From Kineosporia aurantiaca JCM 3230 (GTDB lineage: Bacteria; Actinomycetota; Actinomycetes; Actinomycetales; Kineosporiaceae), in the NCBI GenBank assembly GCA_000719025.1, contig JODP01000017.1, positions 1 through 64,000 on the forward strand: 64,000 nucleotides of DNA, written 5' to 3'. The translations under genes were made by a program, and so were the position numbers. Of this stretch, positions 56,822 to 64,000 are shown one piece after another (the stretch's first letter is position 1; each line of letters opens with the position of its first letter). The notes under the pieces were generated by a model. The model was not told the DNA's origin and searched no databases. It worked only from the letters and a program-made list of their open reading frames with translations.

Positions 56822-58983
56822 GCCTGCTTTTTCTTCTTCTTGTGCTTCTTCTTGCCCACCTGGTGGTGCTTCTTCTTGACCTTGGGGGAGGCCTTCGGCG
56901 TCGGCTGGGCCCCGGCCGGGACCGGGATTCCGAGGGCCTGGTCCAGCGTGGGCGACAGCTTCAGGCCGAGCTTGTCCTCGAGGAACGGCGCCAGCGTGCG
57001 GGAGTAGGTCTGGGTGAGGTGGTGGTCGTCCCGGTAGATCAGCACGTTGCCGATCACCGCCGGGCAGCGGTCCACCGTGCACAGCCGGTTGTTCAGGTCG
57101 ACCGTCGGGGTGTCCGAGGCCTTGGCCGCCGACGGGACGACCAGGCCGTGCAGGGCGGCCTTGCGGGCCCGGGAGCAGAAGGCCAGGTCCTTCAGGTGCA
57201 GGCTGACGCAGTCGGCCATGTCGACCCGCATCCGGGGGGTCTCGGTGATGGTCACCACCGCCTGGCCCATCTGCTTCATCTCGCTCAGCCGGGCGCTCAG
57301 ACCGCGGACCAGCTCGTCGTGGTTCACCGTGCGGTCGGTGACCGGGGTGCCGTTCTGGATGGTCTGGTAGAACTCCAGCTGCGTGGTGACCAGCAGGGTC
57401 GGCCTCAGCTCGCGGATCTTGGCGATCACCGCCTGGTTCCAGACCTGGCAGGTGGTGTACTCGACCGCGCCGTTCATCCGCTTGATGTCGGAGAACGGGC
57501 AGCCCGCCTTGGTGATCGAGATCAGCTGCCAGTGCCGTTGCTCGGCGAGCTTCTGCAGCGCCGGGATCCACTGGCCCATCTTCGAGTCGCCGACTCCGAC
57601 CACGGTCGGGCCGTCCGGGCTGGTGCGGTAGTCGAAGACGCAGGGACGCACGACGGTCTCGGTGTAGTTGTCCGGGCAGCCGCGGGCGTAGATCTCGCCG
57701 CTGTCGTCCTTGGCCTGCTCCGGCCGGGGGGCCAGGGCGGTGGCCTCCTTCTGCACCATGATCTTGGACGCCGCGCCCGGAGCCTTGGCCGGGTCGTCGA
57801 CCGACCGGGCGTGGGCCAGGTAGGTGCCCGAGCCCGCGACGATCAGGGCCAGGGTCAGGCCACCGGCGATGCCCAGCGGGGAGGGCGCCCAGAACCGGGC
57901 CTTCCGGGCCGGTCCCTCCACCAGGTAGTAGGTCAGCGCGGCCAGGACGATGCTGATCCCGACGATCGACCAGCCCTCGGTCTTGGTCAGGGTGCCGTCG
58001 ACCTCGGCGATCACCACCAGCGGCCAGTGCCACAGGTAGAGCGAGTAGGAGATGTCGCCGAGCCAGCGCATCGGGGGCAGTGCCAGCACCAGCCGCACCC
58101 CGTGGCGGGCCTCGCCGTAGCGCAGCACCAGCATCGTGCCCGCCACCACCAGCACGGTCATCGGGCCGGGCCACATCGTCTCCGGCTTCACCACGAACAG
58201 CGCGATGATGATCAGGCCCAGGCCGGTCCAGCCCAGCACCGGGGCGAGGCGGGCCTCGAGGCCGGGCCCGGCCGGGTCCAGCGGGCGGCTGGCGAACGCC
58301 ACCGCGCAGAGCGCGCCGGCGGCCAGCTCCCAGACCCGGGTGTCGGTGGTGAAGTAGGTCTGCGGGCTGTAGGTGAGCAGGGCCAGGGTCAGGGATCCGG
58401 CGATCACCGCGCCGATCACCGCGACCGCGACCTTCCGGCTGCGGGCCATCAGCACCAGGCTGATCAGCAGCGGCCAGACGACGTAGAACTGCTCCTCGAT
58501 GGCCAGCGACCAGAAGTGCTGCAGCGGGCTGGCGAACGTGCCCTCGGACAGGTAGTCGACCGACTCCGCGGCCAGCCGCCAGTTCAGGAAGTAGCCGGCC
58601 GCCGCCACCGCGTCCTGCCCGATGCTCTGCCAGCGCGAGGCGGGCAGATAGGCGTGCGAGGCGACCAGGGTGAACAGCACCACCAGGGCACTGGCCGGCA
58701 GCAGCCGCCGCAGCCGGCGGGCCCAGAACTTCGGCAGTGAGATCCGGCCGGTCTTGTCGTGCTCGCGGACCAGCAGGCCGGTGATCAGGAAGCCGGAGAG
58801 GACGAAGAAGACGTCCACCCCGATGAAGCCCCCGGAGGGGCCCAGGCCCGTGTGATAGATCAGAACAACGACAACGGCTACGGCGCGCAGGCCCTGGATG
58901 TCACCCCGGAAGGCCGCGTGCGGCTTCGGCCGATCGACGGCGGGGGGTGTTTCGAGGGACTGGACGCGCGGCGCTGTAGTCAC
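56794..58983 (-). CDS. OafA-type acyltransferase with SGNH domain
   Basis: The 729-residue protein has an acyltransferase-3 membrane domain (RGDIQGLRAVAVVVVLIYH, FGVDVFF-like GGFIGVDVFFVLSGFLI, SLAIEEQFYVVWPLL, YLWHWPLVV; about ten helices). An external SGNH hydrolase-like domain follows (VVGVGDSKMGQW; DDHHLT near residue 660). Such proteins O-acetylate peptidoglycan or surface polysaccharide. The C-terminus is Lys-rich (KKKHHQVGKKKHKKKKKQ), which could bind teichoic or nucleic polyanions. The start is GTG 58983. Confidence 0.9.
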   Translation of the reverse strand: MTTAPRVQSLETPPAVDRPKPHAAFRGDIQGLRAVAVVVVLIYHTGLGPSGGFIGVDVFFVLSGFLITGLLVREHDKTGRISLPKFWARRLRRLLPASALVVLFTLVASHAYLPASRWQSIGQDAVAAAGYFLNWRLAAESVDYLSEGTFASPLQHFWSLAIEEQFYVVWPLLISLVLMARSRKVAVAVIGAVIAGSLTLALLTYSPQTYFTTDTRVWELAAGALCAVAFASRPLDPAGPGLEARLAPVLGWTGLGLIIIALFVVKPETMWPGPMTVLVVAGTMLVLRYGEARHGVRLVLALPPMRWLGDISYSLYLWHWPLVVIAEVDGTLTKTEGWSIVGISIVLAALTYYLVEGPARKARFWAPSPLGIAGGLTLALIVAGSGTYLAHARSVDDPAKAPGAASKIMVQKEATALAPRPEQAKDDSGEIYARGCPDNYTETVVRPCVFDYRTSPDGPTVVGVGDSKMGQWIPALQKLAEQRHWQLISITKAGCPFSDIKRMNGAVEYTTCQVWNQAVIAKIRELRPTLLVTTQLEFYQTIQNGTPVTDRTVNHDELVRGLSARLSEMKQMGQAVVTITETPRMRVDMADCVSLHLKDLAFCSRARKAALHGLVVPSAAKASDTPTVDLNNRLCTVDRCPAVIGNVLIYRDDHHLTQTYSRTLAPFLEDKLGLKLSPTLDQALGIPVPAGAQPTPKASPKVKKKHHQVGKKKHKKKKKQAHPSPSATP

Positions 58984-59145
58984 GACCTTACGGATAGGAA
59001 GTAGGCTAAATCGGGTCTACCGATCTGCGAAACTTCTATCAGTTTGCCGTGCGCTTGATGTGCCTTTTGGCCACCGCTGTGCAACTGTTCACACGAACGG
59101 GGCAGTCCGGGTCACCCCCGGACCACCCCGTCGCCACGGCTCATC
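58984..59145. other. Intergenic region
   Basis: A lower-GC segment (58985-59060) holds the probable acyltransferase promoter on the minus strand. No gene or repeat is visible. Confidence 0.4.
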
Positions 59146-60759
59146 TCACTGGGTAATCACCCCGATACCGAAGTCCCGGTTCGCCGTCCGGAAGTCCTGG
59201 TACAGCACCCGGGTCTGTGGGCCCCAGTTCTGCTGGCCCGAGGCGTTGCAGTCCCAGAGCTGAACCTTCGCCCCGTTCAGGTTGATCCGGTTCAGGTCCG
59301 CGTCCAGGCACCGGTTGTTGTAGGCCGAGCGGATCGGGCCCGCCACCGAGCCGTTGAACTTCCACTTCTGCTGGTTCGAGCCGTTGCACTGCCAGAGCTG
59401 GATGTTCGTGCCGTTGTTGGCGATCGTGCCGAGGTCGGCGTCCAGACAGTAGGCCTGGTTGGTGGCCGAGCGGATCGAGCCGTCGTTGGTGAACACGAAG
59501 TTCTGCTGCATGGTGTTGTTGCAGTCCCAGAGCTGGATCCGGGTGCCGTTGCGGTTCAGGGCGTTGGCGTCGGCGTCCAGGCACTTGCCGTTGTAGGAGA
59601 TCTTGATCGGGTAGTACGAGCTGCCGCCCGAGATCGTCCCCTTGGCCGTCACCTTCTCGCCGTCCAGGGTGAACACCGGGCCGCCGCTGTCACCCGGACG
59701 GGAGCCGATGCCGCCGCGGGAGTAGGCCGCGACCAGGTCGGTGTAGGTCTCCCCGCCGAACGAGTAGCTGTACGAGAAGTCGCTCGAGTTCTGGATGTTG
59801 CACTGCGCCCCGCTGGTCATCCCGGACTGGCAGACCCACTCGTTCGGGAAGGCGTCGTTCCAGCCGCTGACCGCCTTGGTGAACTGCGACCGGTCCTCGA
59901 ACAGCTTCAGGCCGCCGCCGTCGAAGATCCGGCCCGACGCCCCGGCCCGGATCAGCAGGATGTCGTGGGAGACGTTCTCGCTGTCGCCCACCCCGACCGT
60001 GCGGGTGTTGTTGCCGTTGTTGAAGGTGCCGCCCGGCCAGCCGCAGTGCCCGGCGGTGAGCAGGTACTGGGTGTTGTTCCGGGTGACGGCGAAGCCGCTG
60101 GAGCACCCGCTGCCGTCCGGGTTCGTGATCCGACCCCCGCCGTAGTAGGGCGCGTAATCGTCCACCCGGCCCTGCGGTCGCGGCGCGGGCGCAACCTCCA
60201 GGCTCAGCCCGACGTCTGACCGGCTCAGTGCCTTGGCCCGGAACGCGGTCGCCTTGGCGCTGGGCAGCGGGGTCGAGGACTGCGCGACCACCCCGCTGCC
60301 GTCGGCCGGCACCCGGACGCCGAACACCGGACCGTCGGTCTTGGCGATGTAGGCCAGGGCCTCCTGCTCGGCCGCCTTCAGCTCGGTGAAGGAGTACCGG
60401 GCGGTCCGCAGCTCGGCGACCTTCTCGGTGCGGACCAGCTTGCGGACGTCGGACGGGGCCTTGCCCTTCCAGTAGACGCTGACCCCGTGCTCGGTCAGGG
60501 TGATTCCGGTGTACCCCTCGTGGTCTCCGGCCTCGATCGCGTCCCGGAGGCGCTGGGCCGCGGCCACCAGGGGGGCCTGCGCGGCCATCCGGGCCTTCTG
60601 GTCCTCGGGGATGTACTGGAACGGAACCTTTTCCGACAAGGTCGGCTTGCCCGGATCGGCGGCTCCCGAAGGAGCGGCCGCCCGCGCGGTGAACGGTGCG
60701 GTGAGGAGACACCCGGCGACGAGCACCGGAATCCCCAGTAGGCGCCAGCTTTTGATCAT
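59146..60759 (-). CDS. Secreted trypsin-like protease with ricin-type lectin domain
   Basis: A signal peptide (LLGIPVLVAGCLLTAPFTAR) is followed by a pro-region of about 170 residues and an S1-type catalytic domain: His in LTAGHCGW (about 237), Asp in SHDILLI (about 266), Ser in RPGDSGGPV (about 358). The C-terminus carries three ricin-B repeats (CLDAD, IQLWDCN, QQNF; CLDAD, IQLWQCN, QQKW; CLDAD, VQLWDCN, QQNW). The lectin probably targets glycans. It is the third secreted peptidase in the window. A 66-bp gap separates it from the next, divergent gene. Confidence 0.9.
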   Translation of the reverse strand: MIKSWRLLGIPVLVAGCLLTAPFTARAAAPSGAADPGKPTLSEKVPFQYIPEDQKARMAAQAPLVAAAQRLRDAIEAGDHEGYTGITLTEHGVSVYWKGKAPSDVRKLVRTEKVAELRTARYSFTELKAAEQEALAYIAKTDGPVFGVRVPADGSGVVAQSSTPLPSAKATAFRAKALSRSDVGLSLEVAPAPRPQGRVDDYAPYYGGGRITNPDGSGCSSGFAVTRNNTQYLLTAGHCGWPGGTFNNGNNTRTVGVGDSENVSHDILLIRAGASGRIFDGGGLKLFEDRSQFTKAVSGWNDAFPNEWVCQSGMTSGAQCNIQNSSDFSYSYSFGGETYTDLVAAYSRGGIGSRPGDSGGPVFTLDGEKVTAKGTISGGSSYYPIKISYNGKCLDADANALNRNGTRIQLWDCNNTMQQNFVFTNDGSIRSATNQAYCLDADLGTIANNGTNIQLWQCNGSNQQKWKFNGSVAGPIRSAYNNRCLDADLNRINLNGAKVQLWDCNASGQQNWGPQTRVLYQDFRTANRDFGIGVITQ

Positions 60760-60825
60760 TTTCGGCCCCCCGGCAGAAAATCGAGTGGATCAGACGCACA
60801 GCAGAGTCACAGGAACGAACTCCGG

Positions 60826-61425
60826 ATGCGGAAGATGATCAAACTCAAGAGTTCGGGGGAAGCTCCCGATGCCCGTCAGGTGATCGACCCGAAGCCGGCC
60901 GCGGAGGCCACCGTTCAGGCCCGGGTGCTGGGCCTGAACGATCTCGAGGCGGTCGCGGTGCTACGGCTGGTGCTGGAACGGCGGCACCGCCTGCCCGATC
61001 CGCAGGCCTCCCGCGACCTGGCCGCCCGCCTGACCGAGGCCGCCCGGGAGCCGATCGTCCTCGACCGGCCGGACCCGAGCGTCCATACCGAGACCGGGAC
61101 CGGCGTCCTTCCCCTGGCCGAGCACCCCGGACCGGTCTCCGGCGGAAACCTGGCCCGCGAGACCCTGCTCTACCTACTCAGCGAGGAGCCGGGCCGGGAG
61201 CCGGCCGTCTCGGTCGCGATCGTCCAGGCCCGCAGCCCGCTCGCCGACCTCTCCCGCGCCCCGGCCCTCGACCTGGGAGTGCTGATCGTGCTCGCCCTCG
61301 AGGCCGAACTCGCCCTGGAGCTCTCTCCCCGGGGGCACTGGCGGTTCCGGGTGCAGCAGAAGGCGCTGAACGATGCGTCCCTGGCCGGGGTACTGGCCAA
61401 TCTCATCTCTGCGCTGGGCTCATAG
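60826..61425 (+). CDS. Hypothetical protein
   Basis: The 199-residue protein has no signal or membrane segment. It contains LGLNDLEAVAVLRLVLERRH, LARETLLYLLSEEPG and an acidic, Leu-rich C-terminal half (VLIVLALEAELALELSPRGH). The codon use is normal. It overlaps the convergent hydrolase gene by 6 bases. I do not recognise it. Confidence 0.65.
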   Translation: MRKMIKLKSSGEAPDARQVIDPKPAAEATVQARVLGLNDLEAVAVLRLVLERRHRLPDPQASRDLAARLTEAAREPIVLDRPDPSVHTETGTGVLPLAEHPGPVSGGNLARETLLYLLSEEPGREPAVSVAIVQARSPLADLSRAPALDLGVLIVLALEAELALELSPRGHWRFRVQQKALNDASLAGVLANLISALGS

Positions 61426-62415
61426 CTGGTTCAGCAGCGCCGCCCGGTGCTGCTCCAGCCATCCGTCCAGCACCTCGTACGCCCGCTCCCGGACCTCGGG
61501 CAGCGACAGGAACACGTCGTGGCGGGCGTCCGGGATCGGAACGACCGACACCTCGTTGCCCAGACATCCCGCCCAGCGGGCGATCTGGTGCACGTCCAGC
61601 ACCTCGTCGCGGCGGTCCGGATCGGCGCCCGGGCCGGGGTCGAAGACGGTCTTGTCCGAGCGCAGCACCAACGACGGCACCCCGATGTCGAGACCTCGGT
61701 GCAGCTGGGCGTGCCCCCGGCGCACGGCGTTCATCCAGCCGGCAGTGACCGGGAAGCCCTCCAGCGGCTTCAGGACAAGGTCGAACTCCCACTCGCCGGT
61801 TCCGCTGATGTGCAGCGTCTGGCCGTAGATGCTGGGCGCCAGCTTGAACACCCGGAGCGGTGCGATCCGGCCGAGCCCTCGCAGCATCCAGGTGCCCGGA
61901 CCCCGCAGCAACGGCTTGCCCTGTAGGTCGAACCAAGGGCTGTTCAGCACTACCCCCGCGACCGGCGTCTTTACCCCGGCACGACGCTTGCGGTCCAGAT
62001 AGAGCGGGGCAATCAGGCCGCCGGTGGAATGAGCCACCAGGGTGACCGGCAGACCCGGATGATCGGCCGCGATCAGCGCCAGCGTCCGGTCCAGCTCCAC
62101 GTCGTACTGACTCAGGTCACTGGCGAAGTGCGCGGTCTGCCCCGGCCGCCGCGCCCGTCCGCACTTGCGCAGGTCGAGGGCGTAGAAGGCGAAGCCGTGG
62201 GCGGCGAAGAAGTCGGCCAGCTGGGTCTGGAAGAAGTAGTCGGAGAACCCGTGCAGGTAGAGCGCGACCCCCCGCACCTGCTCCTCGGCCCGGGGTTTGC
62301 GGCGAACCGCCACCGCGGCCACGTCGCCCTCGCCGTCCGGATCCGGGCCCAGCTTCAGGGTGGCCTGCTCATACCCCTCGCCGAGGACGTCCGCGGTCCA
62401 TTCCTCTGTGCCCAT
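61420..62415 (-). CDS. Alpha/beta hydrolase (lysophospholipase-like)
   Basis: The 331-residue protein has LYLHGFSDYFF (oxyanion region), nucleophile Ser in VAHSTGGL (about residue 128), an Asp in RSDKTVFDPG region, and a C-terminal His in DARHDVFLS. The lid segment GKPLLRGPGTWMLRGLGRIA fits monoacylglycerol-lipase or PldB-like members. No signal is present, so it acts in the cytosol. Likely substrates are lipid esters, not determined. Confidence 0.87.
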   Translation of the reverse strand: MGTEEWTADVLGEGYEQATLKLGPDPDGEGDVAAVAVRRKPRAEEQVRGVALYLHGFSDYFFQTQLADFFAAHGFAFYALDLRKCGRARRPGQTAHFASDLSQYDVELDRTLALIAADHPGLPVTLVAHSTGGLIAPLYLDRKRRAGVKTPVAGVVLNSPWFDLQGKPLLRGPGTWMLRGLGRIAPLRVFKLAPSIYGQTLHISGTGEWEFDLVLKPLEGFPVTAGWMNAVRRGHAQLHRGLDIGVPSLVLRSDKTVFDPGPGADPDRRDEVLDVHQIARWAGCLGNEVSVVPIPDARHDVFLSLPEVRERAYEVLDGWLEQHRAALLNQL

Positions 62416-62462
62416 GGGTGGAATTCTGCCTCGGATCCCGGGGCGAGGGCCAAGCTGATCGC

Positions 62463-62696
62463 ATGGGGACGAAGCTGAGCGCCGAACTGGTCGCGGCGGT
62501 CCGGGCGGCCGGGGATCCGGGGGAGGCCCACAAGGCGTCCGGCTGGATGCTGCGCGAGGTGGGCCGGCGGGACCGGGCCGCGCTGGACCGCTTCCTGGAC
62601 GTCCACGCCCACCGGATGCCGCGGACCATGCTGCGGTACGCGGTGGAGAAGCACCCGCCGGAGCAGCGCCGGGCCTACTTGAACGTTCAGCCTTGA
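62463..62696 (+). CDS. Small AlkD/HEAT-repeat-like protein
   Basis: The 77-residue protein begins MGTKLSAELVAAVRAAGDPG and ends RTMLRYAVEKHPPEQRRAYL with an Arg-rich helix, resembling one or two HEAT-like repeats of DNA alkylation repair (AlkD-type) proteins. It is much shorter than AlkD (about 230 residues). It may be a shortened relative or an independent small family. Confidence 0.5.
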   Translation: MGTKLSAELVAAVRAAGDPGEAHKASGWMLREVGRRDRAALDRFLDVHAHRMPRTMLRYAVEKHPPEQRRAYLNVQP

Positions 62697-62725
62697 ATGT
62701 TCGGTGTCCGGGCCGACAGGAGCAG

Positions 62726-64000
62726 GTGAGCCATGATCTCCGCGACCCTCGGGCCCGGCTCCGGACCTGGTTCGCCGCGGGCCTGGATCCGGATTCGCAG
62801 CGTCAGCGCAAGGGCCGGATCGGGGGCTGCCTCTACCTCGGGGGCGCCGTCTACGGCGGGCTGATCGTCTGGCAGACCCCCGACCCCCCGGTCTCGCAGA
62901 TCGTCTTCGCGGTGGCGGTGGCCGTCCTGGCGCTGGTGCTGATGGCGCTGCCCTGGCGCCGGTTCCCGGATTCGCTGCTGATCTGGCCGGTGCTGCCGAG
63001 CGCCTTCTTCACCACGGTGGGGGCCGGTTCGTCCGACATGCTCGGCCACTATCAGGCGATCTACCTGCTGGCCCTGGGGTATGCCGGTCTGGTGCTGCGA
63101 CCCGGGCAGACCGCCCAGGTCGCCGGGGTGAGCCTGGTCCTGCTGGCCGGGGTCGCCGGGTTCGGCCTGCAGCGGGACGGTCTGGTCGAGATCACCGGGA
63201 CGATCCTGTTCGCGGCGCTGATCGGGGAGTTCATCGCGGCTGCGCTGGCGACCCAGCACCGGCAGCGGATCCGGCTGGAACACCTGCACGCCGGGGTCCG
63301 GCCGCTGCTCTCCGCGCAGACCGAGGCCGAGGCCGCCCGGCTGGTCAGCGAGCTGGCGCTGGAACTGCTGGCCGCCGACGGGGTGGTGACCCTGGTGGCC
63401 GACCGGCCGGGCAGTACCAGCGTTCCGGCCCTGACCGCTCGGGGCGGGGCCGGGCTCCGGGCCCCGGCGACCGGTGACGGCGCGCTGGACTCCGCTCTGC
63501 ACTCAAGCCTGGGGGAGGTCCTGCGCAGCCGGCGGTCGCTGTTCGTCGGGAACCCGGAGCCGTGGGCCTCGGTCCTGCTCCTCCCGGTCGAGGCCGCCGA
63601 CCAGCTGGCCGGGGTGCTGGTGATCGCCTGGACCAAGCCGGTGACCCAGCTGGACCCGTTCGACAGCCAGGTCCTGGAGCTGCTGTCGCTCCAGGCCGGG
63701 CCGGTGCTGATGCGGGTCCGGCAGGTCGAGGAACTGGACCGGGCGGCGACCACCGACCCGCTCACCGGGATCGGGAACCGGCGGGCCTTCGAGCAGGCCC
63801 TGGCGGACCTGGCCGACGACGCCGTCCTGGTGCTGTTCGACCTGAACGACTTCAAGGTGGTCAACGACACCCGGGGGCACCCGGCCGGGGACCGGGTCCT
63901 GCAGGCCTTCGCCGCGGCGCTGAGTGCCGCGGCCGGGCGCTCGGACCGGGCCTGCCGGATCGGTGGTGACGAGTTCGCCGTCATCGCCCGCGGCGGCCGG
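62726..64000 (+). CDS. Membrane GGDEF protein (partial, runs off the window)
   Basis: Four or five hydrophobic segments (for example GGCLYLGGAVYGGLIVW) and a GAF-like part precede a GGDEF domain with the entry TTDPLTGIGNRRAFEQALA, the metal segment VLFDLNDFKVVNDT and an intact IGGDEF (about residue 412). The frame stays open to the last base, so the 3' end is missing. There is no RxxD inhibitory site at the standard position (GRSD). GTG 62726 follows AGGAG closely; TTG 62694 is also in frame. Confidence 0.85.
   Translation, partial: MSHDLRDPRARLRTWFAAGLDPDSQRQRKGRIGGCLYLGGAVYGGLIVWQTPDPPVSQIVFAVAVAVLALVLMALPWRRFPDSLLIWPVLPSAFFTTVGAGSSDMLGHYQAIYLLALGYAGLVLRPGQTAQVAGVSLVLLAGVAGFGLQRDGLVEITGTILFAALIGEFIAAALATQHRQRIRLEHLHAGVRPLLSAQTEAEAARLVSELALELLAADGVVTLVADRPGSTSVPALTARGGAGLRAPATGDGALDSALHSSLGEVLRSRRSLFVGNPEPWASVLLLPVEAADQLAGVLVIAWTKPVTQLDPFDSQVLELLSLQAGPVLMRVRQVEELDRAATTDPLTGIGNRRAFEQALADLADDAVLVLFDLNDFKVVNDTRGHPAGDRVLQAFAAALSAAAGRSDRACRIGGDEFAVIARGGR

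Overview
The window is very GC-rich DNA from an actinomycete: codon third positions are almost always G or C, GTG and TTG starts are frequent, Tat and lipoprotein exports are of Gram-positive type, and MmyB-type XRE and many TetR regulators are present. A full-length methyl-accepting chemotaxis protein and four GGDEF proteins suggest a motile lineage with rich cyclic-di-GMP signalling, for example Kineosporiaceae or a relative. The genus is an inference. I saw no rRNA, tRNA, CRISPR array, transposase or phage module.

Layout. 1-1085 is G-rich tandem repeats cutting through gene remnants. 1086-4101 holds an NAD-binding oxidoreductase and an export pair: a LamG protein with one in-frame amber stop, and a TasA/camelysin-like protein. 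4098-7284 has an alpha/beta hydrolase with its TetR regulator and a membrane GGDEF protein. 7422-9731 has a Tat-exported ferritin-like protein, an aldo/keto reductase and a lone receiver domain. 9942-14190 couples a secreted subtilase with Trp-rich repeats to a GGDEF-EAL protein. 14214-26506 is a run of small enzyme/regulator pairs (TetR, Rrf2), several with operators readable in the sequence. 26615-30599 holds a second GGDEF-EAL protein and an ECF sigma factor flanked by two proteins that share one extracytoplasmic domain.

30539-34646 has an MFS exporter, then a sugar-binding lipoprotein directly followed by a chemoreceptor. 34701-38849 holds an M1 peptidase, an HD/cupin pair and a GlxA-type regulator. 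38959-44021 is a large ABC exporter whose permease and ATPase genes are separated by a repeat-built open frame. 44056-50452 includes a flavin-oxidase fragment, DUF2797, GNAT, a histidine kinase with a decayed ATPase domain, an NYN-LOTUS protein and an exported protein. 50487-56613 has a frameshifted lipoprotein gene, a discoidin-domain membrane protein, an SDR/XRE pair, a TetM-like ribosomal protection protein with an upstream leader ORF, and a double VOC protein. 56696-64000 has a tiny lipopeptide, an OafA-type acyltransferase, a trypsin-ricin protease, two hydrolase/hypothetical genes, and a GGDEF protein that runs off the window.

The region is mostly ordinary accessory chromosome. The points most worth a second look are the repeat-built ORF inside the ABC operon (41786-42463), the leader ORF of the ribosomal protection gene (55588-55692), the duplicated sensor domain around the sigma factor (29017-30599), and the binding-protein/chemoreceptor pair (31943-34646).
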